From positions 14,746,534-14,810,533 of the forward strand of contig OX578145.1 in NCBI GenBank assembly GCA_951213105.1: 64,000 nt of DNA, in the 5' to 3' direction. Shown one piece after another: positions 51,125-62,479 of this stretch. The position numbers and the translations under genes are program-made. The DNA comes from Amaurobius ferox. Its lineage: Eukaryota; Arthropoda; Arachnida; Araneae; Amaurobiidae. The first letter of the stretch is position 1. Every line of letters starts with the position of its first letter. The notes beneath the pieces were generated by a model. The model did not search any database. It saw nothing but the letters and a program-made list of their open reading frames with translations, and was not told the DNA's origin.

Positions 51125-52249
51125 ATGCATGCATGGTGTTGGATATTATGAATGCATGGTGTTGGATATCATACATAATGATGAATATACACTCTAATAA
51201 ATGGGGATGTCATGTTTAAATAGGATCATATAACGCTAAAATCTTTTATTTCACTCATCATCACCCTGAAGTAGAGATGATGAATTGTTAGAATCTAACG
51301 GAAGACTAAACCTTTACCATATTCTAGGGCTACTTTCAAACTGCACTGTGTTTCTGATATACACTGGACTAACATCTTGTTCGATCAGTCTGTTAATACC
51401 ATTTTATATGAGAATTGAAAATTTGATCCTCTTATCTTGGACTTTTTCCATTATTATTATTAATCTCTTATTCCGTTCGGTCTTGATTGAAAGAATATTG
51501 AGAGAAACATACTGAATTTACATACATTGGAATTCAGTTGAAGATCCTGCTTAAACTTTAATCTTAAGAAAGAACCATTTATTTTCTATTCTTATTTATT
51601 TTTAACCTTTAATATTTAATCTTAAGTCAAAAATAAGTTAAGAAGCAATACACAATTTGTGAAATATTGATATTCAAATGTGTCTTGTCGTTCATTAAAA
51701 ATAATTAGCCTATTGATGTAAAACTCGAGGACACACAAAAGCGAATAACGATTTCAAAATTATGTTTAGAAATTTTCTGTTGTAGTCTATACAACCCTAT
51801 CAAGACTTTTTAAGATTCAAATATTTCAAGTAAATTTTAAAGCAAAATGACATAAAACCCTATTCTGCTGGAACTAGTGTTTGTCCCATTTGCATAACAT
51901 GGTATGTAATAATTTGTATATATATATGTAATGAAAATAGAGAGAATTTTATTCATACACGTTTTCAGAAACATTTTCAGGTAATACGCCTAAGTGAAAA
52001 CTATACACGAGATAAAGAGACCCGATTGAAGCTGATATGCGTTTGTACCAAATAAACTTTATAGCTATGAAAACAGTGTTCACACGATGTGATAAAATTC
52101 AAGACACACGTATAATACATAGTGTTATATAAAAGTTATGCACATTTGGGAATACACTGTTTAAGGAGATAACGGCAAACTGCTAATACAAAGATGCTAT
52201 TTCTGAAATCTTTGAATTGTTATTTTTGCATATAAATCGATGGACTTAC

Positions 52250-52293
52250 TTCTTGCCTCCGAAGAAACGTTTAATAGCTTTCCAAACCTTCAT
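52250..52293 (-). CDS. Alternative coding exon 1, second copy (1b)
   Basis: The 44 coding nucleotides are identical to exon 1a, and the GTAAGT donor (52249-52244) is intact, although flanking DNA of the duplicated unit has many substitutions and indels. No copy of exons 2-4 follows before exon 1a. The simplest reading is therefore an alternative promoter and first exon splicing to the same exon 2, about 8 kb downstream on the minus strand. It could also be a non-functional relic. Transcript data would decide. Confidence 0.6.
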
Positions 52294-52395
52294 ATCTTCA
52301 AAATATATTCAAATTACTTATAAATAAACTAGTCTTATTATTTTTAGTCAAGCAGCTTGAAAGTTTATCAGAAAATGATCTCCAAACAATGAAAA

Positions 52396-52440
52396 CATAT
52401 AAACATCTCTCATTGGTTGCGAATGTTTATTGTGACGTCA
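52396..52440 (-). promoter_or_regulatory. Core promoter of exon 1b: CRE, CCAAT, TATA-like
   Basis: TGACGTCA at 52440-52433, CCAAT at 52416-52412 and a TATA-like TTTATATG at 52403-52396. Spacing matches the exon 1a promoter, with one substitution at the TATA edge. Confidence 0.55.
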
Positions 52441-53188
52441 CACATTCATTGTTGATTTAAAATTTTTAATTTTTTTCATTGTTTCGACTATGCATTGTGA
52501 CGCACGCGATTATTTTATTTTCAGAAGCATATTGAACCAGATGTTTTGTTTTGAATTAAATCGAAAGTTACTACTTACGCACGATAGTTTTTAGTTTCAA
52601 TTTTACCCTCCTGTTGATGCGGAGCGAAAGTGTTTGTGAATCGCAGTATGTATTCCTTTTAGCTCAGACAACATCGATCATTTGCGAGAGCGCTCACATC
52701 ATTTAGCGTTAATACGATGCAGTTTTCATTAGAAGCTCCTCCCCGGAATTTCCAATTCTATTTCAGGCATTTTCAATTCTATTTGGAAATTCATAAATGG
52801 AACAGGAAAAATAGCTGCACCATTTTAATATGTACAATAATTGTATAACGTTTTTGCATAATTTTCTGGTCAGACCGTCTAGAAGTCGTCTGAAGAATTG
52901 GAAAACTGAATTTTTGAACACCTATAGTATTGATCGCGACATCGTACTGAACGGAACCTGATTTTTGAATTTGTATTTCTTCCCCATGGGTGGAGAAAAT
53001 GGGGTCCCTTCGAAAAATATTTCCTGACCTTCAAGAACAAAATCAAATCTTAACACACTTCTAAATCATTTCTATATTTAGAAGATTGAATATTTGTATT
53101 CTTATAGTATCAATTATGGGACAGAAATTAAAGGAGCAGTATTTCGAATTTTTTCCAGAGGATACACAAAATTGGAGGGAGAAGGGGT

Positions 53189-53570
53189 TGTTGTTGTTGA
53201 GACCCAGACCGTCCGACCTACCAGAAAAATGTAAGTTAACTGTTTGGACGTCCGGGAAGTACCACTCAATCTAGACCGGAACCCAGTGGGGGAGGCATCC
53301 ACAGGGATCGTATCCTCCTTCCCCTACCACCAACGTCTCGGATTTACGGAACCATATGTTTAACGTGATCGTACTCCGCATGAACGCTGCGGCAGTTGTG
53401 GCAGCGTACAAATACAGCGTGCAAACAACCGGGCTACAGCGCCCGAAATGTGCCAAAAGCACGCGGTGTTTCCAGGTAGTCACCCACCCAAGTACTAACC
53501 GCGCCCGATGCTGCTTGACTTCGGTGATCTAACGGAAGCCGGTATTATCAGCACGGTAGGACCGTTGGCA
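53189..53570 (-). mobile_element. 5S-rRNA-derived SINE, full length, with target-site duplication
   Basis: The head at 53569-53452 (minus strand) reads as a nearly complete 5S rRNA: it begins GCCAACGGTCC, contains the internal-control-region motif AGTCAAGCAGCATCGGGC, then CTTGGGTGGGTGAC, and ends in a GGC. A ~260-bp unrelated body follows, ending in a (CAA)n tail at 53189. Flanks are TGGAGGGAGAAGGGGT (53173-53188) and TGGAGGGAGAGGGGGT (53571-53586), a 16-bp duplication with one mismatch. This is the expected structure of a SINE3-type retroposon transcribed by RNA polymerase III and mobilised by a LINE. Confidence 0.75.
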
Positions 53571-54526
53571 TGGAGGGAGAGGGGGTGGCAAAAGGTCTTT
53601 TCAGACCTTAAGGAATCCTTCCGGTGATCTGGAAGGGGTGATTTTTTGCATACTTACAATATTGATCCTAGAATAGAATCTAATTTGTTGAAATTTAAAA
53701 TTTTCAACACTCCAGTCCATTAAATGCTAAACGAAACAAGACTTCTTTAAAAAAGATGTTATTTTAATTTGTATAGAAGAAGTGTTTTACATTGTATCTG
53801 TTTTTGTATTTTAAATGATATACCTAACTCATTAAAGTGCACATTCATAATTTTACTTTTATGTATTACATTAAGTAAGAAAAATGTATTTTACCGGCAA
53901 TTTGCAAATTGAAGGTTTTGACAGAAATACATGTTATAAATAGGTTTCAAACAATGCTTTGAATACATCCCAAACTTATTTTGATGGTTTACAAGGAAAG
54001 TGTTTAGTTGTCGGAAATTTTAAAACTGCGTTTAGGGCCTTCTTAAGTACAGCTTTGAGGGCTGATTATAAAAACCAAAACCGCATAAATTTCCCATAAT
54101 TGCATCTCTTCTTCTATATTTAGTATTACTAATCAAGTGAGTGCTGGAACTAGCGTTTGTCCCATTTGCATAATATGGTATGTAATAATTTGCATATATA
54201 TATGTAATGAAAATAGAGAGAATTTTATTCATACACGTTTTCAGAAACATTTTCAGGTAATACGCCTAAGTGAAAACTATACACGAGATAAAGAGACCCG
54301 ATTGAAGCTGATATGCGCTTTGTACCAAATAAACTTTATAGCTATGAAAACAGTGTTCACACGATGTGATAAAATTCAAGACACACGTATAATACATAGT
54401 GTTATATAAAAGTTATGCATATTTGGGAATACACTGTTTAAGGAGATAACGGCAAACTGCTAATACAAAGATGCTATTTCTGAAATCTTTGCATTGTTAT
54501 TTTTGCATATAAATTGATGGACTTAC

Positions 54527-54570
54527 TTCTTGCCTCCGAAGAATCGTTTAATAGCTTTCCAAACCTGCAT
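54527..54570 (-). CDS. Alternative coding exon 1, third copy (1c)
   Basis: This copy differs from exon 1a at two positions: codon 2 AAG to CAG (Lys to Gln, so it starts MQVWKAIKRFFGGK) and a synonymous CGT to CGA at Arg9. The donor GTAAGT at 54526-54521 is intact and would join exon 2 in the same phase. Like 1b it has no exons 2-4 of its own. Its promoter keeps CRE and CCAAT but the TATA element is altered. Confidence 0.55.
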
Positions 54571-54673
54571 ATCTTCAAAATATATTCAAATTACTTATTA
54601 AAAAACGAGTCTTATAATTTTCAGACAAGCAGCTTGAAAGTTTATCAGAAAATGATCTCCAAACAATGAAAAA

Positions 54674-54717
54674 ATACAAACATCTCTCATTGGTTGCGAA
54701 TGTTTATTGTGACGTCA
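54674..54717 (-). promoter_or_regulatory. Promoter of exon 1c with degraded TATA element
   Basis: CRE TGACGTCA at 54717-54710 and CCAAT at 54693-54689 are unchanged. The TATA position reads TTTGTATTTT instead of TTTATATATT. It may be weaker or use a different start site. Confidence 0.5.
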
Positions 54718-55478
54718 CACATTCATTGTTGATTTAAAATTTTTAATTTTTTTCATTGTTTCGACTACGCATTGTGACGCACGCGATTATGTTATTTTCA
54801 AAAGCAAATTGAGCCAGATGTTTTGCTTTGAATTAAATCGAAAGTTGCTACTTACGCACGATAGTTTTTAGTTTAAATTTTACCCTCCTGTTGATGAGGA
54901 GCGAACACAGTCTATTAACTGTGTTTGTGAATCGCAGTTTGTATTCATTTTAGCTCAGACAACATCGATCATTTGCGAGTGCGCTCAAATCATTTAGCGT
55001 TAATAGGGTGCAGTTTTCATTAGAAGCTCCTCCCTGGAACATGACAGCATTTTCAATTCTATTCGGAAATTCATGAATGGAACAGGAAAAGTAGCTGCAC
55101 CATTTTAATATCTACAATAATTGTATAACGTTTTTGTATAATTTTCTGGCTAGACCGTCTAGAAGCCGTCTGGAGAATTGGAAAACTGAATATTTGAACA
55201 CCTATTGTATTCGAACACCTATTGTATTGAAATCGTACTGAACGGAACCAGATTTTTGAATTTGTATTTCTTCCCCATGGGTGGAGAAAATGAGGTCTCT
55301 TCGGAGAATATTTCTTGACCTTCAAGATCAAAATTAAATCTTAACTCACTTCTAAATCATTTCTATATTTAGAAGATTGAATATTTTTATTCTTATAGTA
55401 TCAATTAGGGGACAGAAATTAACGGAGCAGGATTTCGGATTTTTTCCAGAGGATACACAAAAGTGGAGGGAGAGGGGT

Positions 55479-55863
55479 TGTTGTTGTTGAGACCCAGACC
55501 TTCCGACCTACCAGAAAGGTGTAAGTTAACTGTTTGGGCGGCCGGGAAGTGCCACTCAATTTAGACCGGAACCCAGCGGGGAAGGCATCCACAGGGACCG
55601 AACCCTCCTTCCCCTACCACCAATCTCTCGGAAGGACTTACGGACCCACATGTTTAACGTGATAGTACTCCGCATGAACACAGCAGCAGTTGTGGCAGTG
55701 TGCAAATACAGCGCGCAAACCACCGGGGTACTGCGCCCGAAATATGCCAACAGCACGCGGTGTTCCCAGGTGGTCACCCACCCAAGTGCTTACCGCGCCC
55801 GTTGCTGCTTGACTCCGGTGATCTAACGAGAACTGGTGTTTTCAGCACGGTACGGCCGTTGGC
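55479..55863 (-). mobile_element. 5S-rRNA-derived SINE, second copy (duplicated with unit 3)
   Basis: Same element at the equivalent position in unit 3. The 5S-like head spans 55863-55746, the tail is at 55479, and flanking repeats start TGGAGGGAGAGG on both sides. Its shared insertion point with the 53.2-kb copy shows it spread by duplication of the unit, not by a second insertion. A ~60-bp extra segment with a further GGAGGGAGAGGGGGT lies beyond the head (about 55880-55950). Confidence 0.7.
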
Positions 55864-56165
55864 TGGAGGGAGAGGAGGTTGAAGGCCTAGACCACACAGC
55901 CAACCCTAAGGCTTGCGGCAATCAAGCGTGTGGCCGGGAGGGAGAGGGGGTGTAAAAAGACCTTTTCAGACCTTGAGGAATCCCTCCGGTGATCTGGAAG
56001 GGATAATGTTTTGCATACTTACAATATTGATCCTAGAATAGAATCTAATTTGGTAAAAATTAAAATTTTCAACACTCCACCCCATTAAATGCTAAATGAA
56101 ACAAAACTTCTTTAAAAAAATGTTATTTTAATTTGTGTAGAAGAAGTGTTTTACAGTGTGCCATG

Positions 56166-56610
56166 TTGCGGTGCAAATGTGTATAGTGGCTAACGGAGAG
56201 CATTTTGAGCGATATACTATTGTAAATAAATGATCCTGAAGACAGGGAAGTGTCTCAGTTTCTTTCTTCCACTCTTTATGACATGACAATTTTCGAAATC
56301 GTGACCAAACAAATGTTCATTTTTTGCATTCTGTTTTGAGTATTCATGTACGCAAGGTATCTTTTCGTACTAAATCGAGAGAGCTCTGCAACTTTGCAAC
56401 TTTCTAATTGACTTTTTTCATGTATCTTTCACCGTTTGCGAGATAGGACCGCTAATTCCAAAATTTGCCAATAGATGGCGTTGTAAGTTGTCTCATCGAG
56501 TAGCGCATAGCCTTTTTACTATACCTAGACACCAACTTTATGGCCTAAGCTGTCACCGTTTAGAAGTTAAGGGGGGTGTAACGGATATAAGTGGGTACCC
56601 TGTATACATA
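56166..56610. other. Short non-repetitive stretch before family C copy 4
   Basis: Follows the end of duplication unit 3. Somewhat GC-richer (CTATACCTAGACACCAACTT near 56521), with no gene that I can support. Confidence 0.3.
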
Positions 56611-56614
56611 TAGG

Positions 56615-57630
56615 GATATAAGGAAAGTATTGTGACTGGGTCAAAAATTAAAATTCGAGTTTTCGACAGGAGAACACATTTAAAGCATCCCTGAACACGA
56701 ACCAGATGATTTTGAGATGATGTCTATGTCTGGTGTGTGTGTGGAGACGATAACTGACGAACGAATGAACTGATTCGAAGAAAATTTGGTACAAAAATTA
56801 CAATCTATGAATACTGGAAGCCTATTGTTTTTATACGCAATCGCGTGTTCAGAATACCCCTAAATTTTCAATTGAAAATTTGAACAAATCCTCAAAAAAT
56901 CAAAACCTTTCGTGAAGTTACGAAAATAATCATTTATTATGTAATATTTCATTAGAAAACTATTAAAATAAATTTTTGATCGCTAGCATGAACCGTTCTC
57001 TAAATATTGTACATTTTTCAAAAAAATTATCAAAAATTCATATGAAATGAAAAAAAAATTACCTATTTTTGAAATATGTTCACTTTCATAAGTAACATCA
57101 TGCTATAAATTGGGTGGCATTATTCTCGTGGATCTAGCTAGTTCTATTCATGAAAAAATATACTTTTGATAATACTTTTGTACTTGGACGCCAATAGTCA
57201 TCTGCCACAAGAATAACTTATTTCTCCGTCCATAACGCTTGGCGAGATTTTGGGTGAATGTCGCCACCTTAGCGACTTTTTTAAATGTTGCCAGATTAGC
57301 GAAAATATCGCCAAATTGACAAAAATGATGCTAAATCAATGAAAATAACGACTGGATTATGAAGTAATTATCAAAATCCTTTAAAATATGGACTATATCT
57401 CTTATTGAGGATGCTGTCAATATTGATGATTGTTTAGACTTGCGCGAAGTATAAGTTTATTGAGTATTTTGAAATAGTTTTACATGTTGTCATCCTGAAA
57501 ATCGCTCAATGTACAATTAAACGATAAAAACACAGCGCTGTGGATCTTATACATTATTTTTCTTTTGAAAAACTAGTAAATCCATTGCATTATATAAGGA
57601 AAGCCATGTGCAGCCCACATCATATTTTTT
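56615..57630 (+). mobile_element. Family C repeat, copy 4, internally interrupted
   Basis: AAGGAAAGTATTGTGACTGG start, shortened GTCTATGTCTGGTGTGTG tract, TTGGCGAG zone at ~57240, then ~200 bp of unrelated DNA (57355-57580), and finally TATAAGGAAAGCCATGTGCA. Confidence 0.5.
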
Positions 57631-57639
57631 ACATTCTAC

Positions 57640-58250
57640 ATCAGATAAAGTTAAGATTCGTTGTTAAAAAAAATTGAAGTTTGATGATCTTTTAAACTCA
57701 AAAATATTGTAATTGCTCTGTCAATTGGAACAGAATATAGACGCACAGAAAAAATGCGAAAAAAAGCGGTTTTAGGAAAGATGTAACACTAAATGCAAAT
57801 TTCAAAGAACTTTAAAAATCTGTATTTTTATACTGGGAAAAAAAGATGAATGCCCTAATTTATTTTAGAGCTGGTCTCGTGATTTCTTCATATAATATTG
57901 GTATAATTATTGTTTTTATTTTTATTTAAAAAACGGACAAACCTATTTAGCTGAAATTTTTTTTATATATTTTATGGGAAAATTTGAAAATTTTCTGAAA
58001 TTTTTGAAGCAATTTGTGAATTAAAACTATGCTTAAAAAATGTTTGTAAATATAGGTCTCATAGGGTTCAATGCATTTTATATTTTCAAGCCGGGTTAAA
58101 TGCAAAACTTAGTGGGTGATATTACTCACTTACTTTCCCATATGTCCCACAGATGGTCTCAATAACATACTAGAATTTCATTTTGATAAAGTAATTTTTA
58201 CGGCAGTTATCGTGCTAGCCGGCAGACAGATAGAATGAACATAGCCATTT
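57640..58250 (-). mobile_element. Family D repeat (minus), split by the next D element
   Basis: Ends GGCAGACAGATAGAATGAAC ATAGCC at 58248. Its last bases, seen intact at 49390-49415, reappear after the inserted plus-oriented D element at about 59565. Confidence 0.5.
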
Positions 58251-58298
58251 TTTTAACACTTTACAACAAAGTTGAAAAGTGTTTATGACTTTGTTCAT

Positions 58299-58332
<34 letters not shown>

Positions 58333-59565
58333 CGTTAGCACGATAACTGCCGTAAAAATGACTTAATCAAAATGAAATTTTAGTATGTTGTTCAGACGGT
58401 CTGTAGGACCTATGGGAATATAAATGAATAATATCACACAATTAGTTTTGGATTGAACCCGGGTTGAAAAAATGAAATACATTGAGCCCTATGGGACCTA
58501 ATTTTTCTAACATTTTTTAAGCGGATTTAAAATTCACAAATTGCTTCAAAAATTTTAGGTAATAGTCAAATTGTTCCATAAAATATATAAAAAAAATTCA
58601 GCTAAATATATTCAGTAGTTTTTTAAATAAAAATTAAAATAATAATTACACATCTTATATGAAACGATCACGTGACCATGATATGAAACGATCACATGAC
58701 CCACTTCAAAATGATATATGGCATCCATCTTGTTTCAAATTCGTGATTTTTTAAAGTTCTTTTTAATTCATATTGAGTGTTGTATCCATCCTAAAACTAC
58801 TTTATTTCTGCTTAAATTCTGTGCATCTACATAGTAAAACAACACAATGACAATATATTTGAGTTTAAATTCTCATTCAAATTTGATTATTTCTATAACT
58901 AAGCCTATTTTTCACCTATGTAAAATGTAAACAGCAAAATATGTAGAATGAGTTGTATTAGAATTACTGTATTTCTTTAACACAAAATAATTCAGTCCAT
59001 GGAGTCTGCATGGCTGATATGAATGAAATATTAATTGATTTTATAAACAGAAGGACGATTTTTTTCGATGAAGTTTTAAGCATAAAGTTTATGAATTGTA
59101 GCTCCATGGTCTTAATTTTTAAATAAAATAAATTATTATAGTATTGTGATGAATGAAATGGAGAAAGTTATGAATGAAATCCTGCTTTTATAGAGAGATC
59201 CAGACGTGTTATTTTTTCTATGACGTCATTTGAATTAATTTCAGTTGTTTTCGATGAAGTTTTCAAATATAATAAATTATCGTAGTATTATGATAGATTT
59301 AAAAATATTACCGTGGAATGTATTGCATTTTAGAGATATTTAAACCACGCAATTTATATTTCAATGCCGTCATTTGAATGAAGTTCATTTTTTTCAATGA
59401 AGGTTTAAGTTTTCAAATATAATAAATCAATGTAGTATTGTGATAAGTTTTAAAATATTACCGAGGTATGTATTGCATTTTCGACTTTTTTAAATAAAAT
59501 TGCATTGAAGTTGGAAAGTGTTTCATAATCAATGCTTTAAGCATGATTGATCTTTCTTGTTCTAC
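58251..59565 (+). mobile_element. Family D repeat, best-preserved copy
   Basis: Hairpin at 58255-58283 (AACACTTT ... AAAGTGTT with nested CAAC/GTTG), GTCTGTCTGTCTG tract at 58298-58332, GTTAGCACGATAACTGCCG, a ~1.1-kb AT-rich body, and a near-palindromic right end AATCAATGCTTTAAGCATGA. No coding frame: a non-autonomous element. Confidence 0.65.
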
Positions 59566-59569
59566 TATT

Positions 59570-61620
59570 TTGGAAGATGTTAAAAATTCAGATATATATC
59601 TACATCAATAAAACCCTCGTTACATTGATTTCCAGTCAAGCGTTTGAAAATGCACAGACACTTCTCATAATTCCCAGCTTTTATTACTAGTTATAATTGC
59701 ATTATTATTGAATTTTCCAAATGTGAATTTTGAAAAGTTTTAACTCGATAATGAGCTACTACCAAAGGCCCTTTAATTTGTCGTTTTAAAGCAAACGTAT
59801 CTGCCGACTCTGCGTATTTTAATTATTTATGTTTGAATATGTGTCTTCAAATATTCTAGAATTATGAAATGTAAAATAACGGAAGAAAATACTTGAACAT
59901 ATAGGCCATCCATTAAAATGCCACATTGTGGCTTAATAATGTGTATTTTAAGAGAAGGTGATTAATTAAATACATTAAAAATTATCTTCAGTGCGCTAAT
60001 ACAACAACTTACGAAACAGCATATAAGTTATTTGAAATAAAACACAACTAAATTCCAGAAGAGTGAAATATGTGCGGGAATAGCAATTAAACATGGGACT
60101 TAAGAATTAAGAGATCATGTAATCCAAAATAATTCGTTTTAAAACTGACTAATTTAGAAAATCGGATTTTTGTAAATTTTGCAAATGTAGAAATTTTAAA
60201 ATGAATGATTTGTTCAATGTACATTCCCTTTAAAATGTACATTCTCTTTAAAATTAGATTACAATTTACAGATTCTGTTCCAATCTCGGTGTCAAGCCAG
60301 TTCTTTCATTTTTCTGATACAGAGCTAAACATGGATTTAAATTGCGTTTTAAATCGTAGGAAATCCGTGTAACCTATATACAACGTAAACACATCGTGTA
60401 TGGTAGGACAGGAGTTAATAATATTGATTCATATTTTAATTGCGTTTAAATAAGATAAGTGTTCGAATTTATAGGTTGATTCAATACTAAATTTTTGATG
60501 ATTCTGCTTTCTATGTTTCTGTTACATTGTGTAGATTGATTCATGTTCATTTTGACGGGAGTAATTATTCATTTTCTACATACGTAATGTTTCTATTTCT
60601 ACGTAAAAAATTATTACTGTTCAATTCTATAATATAAAGTAATGAATGGTTTTGAACGGAAAATACGTAGCATAATGTAGTTGTTTCCTTGTAAGAGCTG
60701 CTGGCATTCTGCGCTGTAAGTGATAAACAAAAAACATTCAAGAATATTCCCTACTGCTGTTGAAAGAAGCCTGAAATATCTTGAATTTTAGACATGTTAA
60801 CGAAGTGAGCGCAACTTTCCGAGTTGCGTGCTATGTCAAATAAATACTCATTAAATAAGAAATAAAATAGCGTCATGCCTTCAATTTCAGTATCTAACGT
60901 CATACGCTACGTAAAGCCCCATGCTACTCCATACTTCCGCTGTGAAAGAAGTTTTGTCATTGCATTATTGAGTGTGTTGCCCACCATCATGACTTCACTT
61001 GAAGTAACTGATGTATACACTACGTGAAGCTCATTAGTTCTGCTCTTTATTTATAAATTGTTCTTTAGTTATGTTATTAGGATTCACTGTGACTAGCTTC
61101 AGACGTACGCACCAAGCATTGTTCTTCAGTTTTTAGAATATTTGTATTTCAAAATATAAGCTTGTAAATTACACAGTCTTCATTTGTACGTTCATCGTGT
61201 TCGTTAGAATTTCAACACCCCCATACATCACCGAAAATTTCCTGGCATTGATTTCCAATTCAACGTTTAGAAACTTCAAACGCAGTTTCTTCGCATAATT
61301 GCTAGTAGTTCAGGCAATAATTGCCTCATTACCTAAGTTTTCTGCAGATCATTATGAAACGTTTACCTCAATAATGACAATGACATGAATATAATTACAT
61401 TTTTTTTCTGAAGATATGCGAGGTTTCCAGTAAATTTAACACTAATAAATGTGGCAGTAGCACCCCAATAAATTTGTAAAGAAGGTCAGTGAGTGTGCAC
61501 GGTTATCTTATCTACAGTAAAGGGAACATGCCCAATTGAATAAAAGGGATTACAGCGCTCCTAAGGAAGAATTTAAAACGATGGAGATAAGGAATTCCAA
61601 AGTAAAGAAGAGTAGAAATT
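59570..61620. repeat. Segmental duplication, copy II
   Basis: Collinear with 49415-51130, with indels. An extra ~600-bp insertion-like segment at about 60855-61440 is absent from copy I. Confidence 0.6.
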
Positions 61621-61865
61621 TAAAAGGAGTAAGATTAGGAATTTAAATAGAGGATTAAGAATATTAGAGAAGAATTTCAAAAGAAGATTTGAAATTTAAG
61701 ATGTAGAAGATGAGAAATTTAAAAAGTAAAAGATGAGAAATTTAAAAAGTAAAAGATGAGAAATTTAAAAAGTAAAAGATGAGAAATTTAAAAAGTAGAT
61801 GATGAGGAATTTAAAAATTGAGGATGAGACATTTGAAAAAAAGATAAGGAATTTAAAAGAAGAAG
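61615..61865 (+). repeat. Purine-rich 23-bp minisatellite
   Basis: Repeats of GATGAGAAATTTAAAAAGTA plus AAA, about four close copies (61705-61800) and degenerate ones on both sides. The plus strand is almost all A/G/T with very few C. Confidence 0.65.
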
Positions 61866-62479
61866 ATAAGGACTCCGGTAATAAAACGATATACACGAAG
61901 AAACGCCAAATATAAAATTGTAGAGCATTGCCACATAAGTAGGAATCGACAGCTAGAACGAACGGCAATAAATATACTTATATAAATATTGTATCATCAG
62001 GGCATCTAACACCATAAAATCTACAATGCTAATCAAAGTAAGCGGTTATAGGCTTTCTTGAATTCATACGTGCATTGTTGCTATTGGAGAACATTTAAGC
62101 TGGCTGTACGTTAGATTTCTGTATAAGAAATGTTTCTTGTATTTTCTTTGAATCGATTGAAGATCAAATCCCTAGTACGAACATGGTGTTAAAATCATCC
62201 AAACATTAGTAAGTAACTGTTAAAAAACGATTTACTTCAAAAAACGATGTATCATAACAAGTGTTACTTCTTGTCCCAATAGTGATGTACAAGTATGGAA
62301 GAAGTATGGAATATACTTAAATGTTTAAGTTATGCAAGGTCAGATTAAAAAAAAAAACATTTCTACGGAATTGTTTTTAAGAATTGTATTAGACTATATT
62401 TTTGAGTGTTTGCATACGGTATCTGAAGAGCTAGTTCACTTCGACAATAGCAGCTTGCAATTTCCTCCCAGTAATTCAA

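Larger units (their letters stand above)
51125..54140. repeat. Tandem duplication unit 2 (carries exon 1b)
   Basis: Second copy of the promoter/exon-1 unit. It runs from the repeated GCATGGTGTTGGATAT motif near 51131 to ATCAAGTGAG at about 54140, where it abuts unit 3 directly. It carries the 5S-derived SINE at 53189-53570. Confidence 0.65.
54141..56165. repeat. Tandem duplication unit 3, 5'-shortened (carries exon 1c)
   Basis: Begins abruptly at TGCTGGAACTAGCG, equivalent to an internal point of units 1 and 2 (about 45380 and 51870). It continues through exon 1c, the leader, the SINE at 55479-55863 and the post-SINE segment that matches 53600-53790. It lacks the first ~0.7 kb of the unit. 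Confidence 0.6.

Noticed and set aside
53452..53569. Functional 5S rRNA gene
   Set aside because: The 5S part is fused to a SINE body, lies inside a target-site duplication, and has substitutions in paired regions; a true gene would normally lie in an rDNA array with a T-run terminator.
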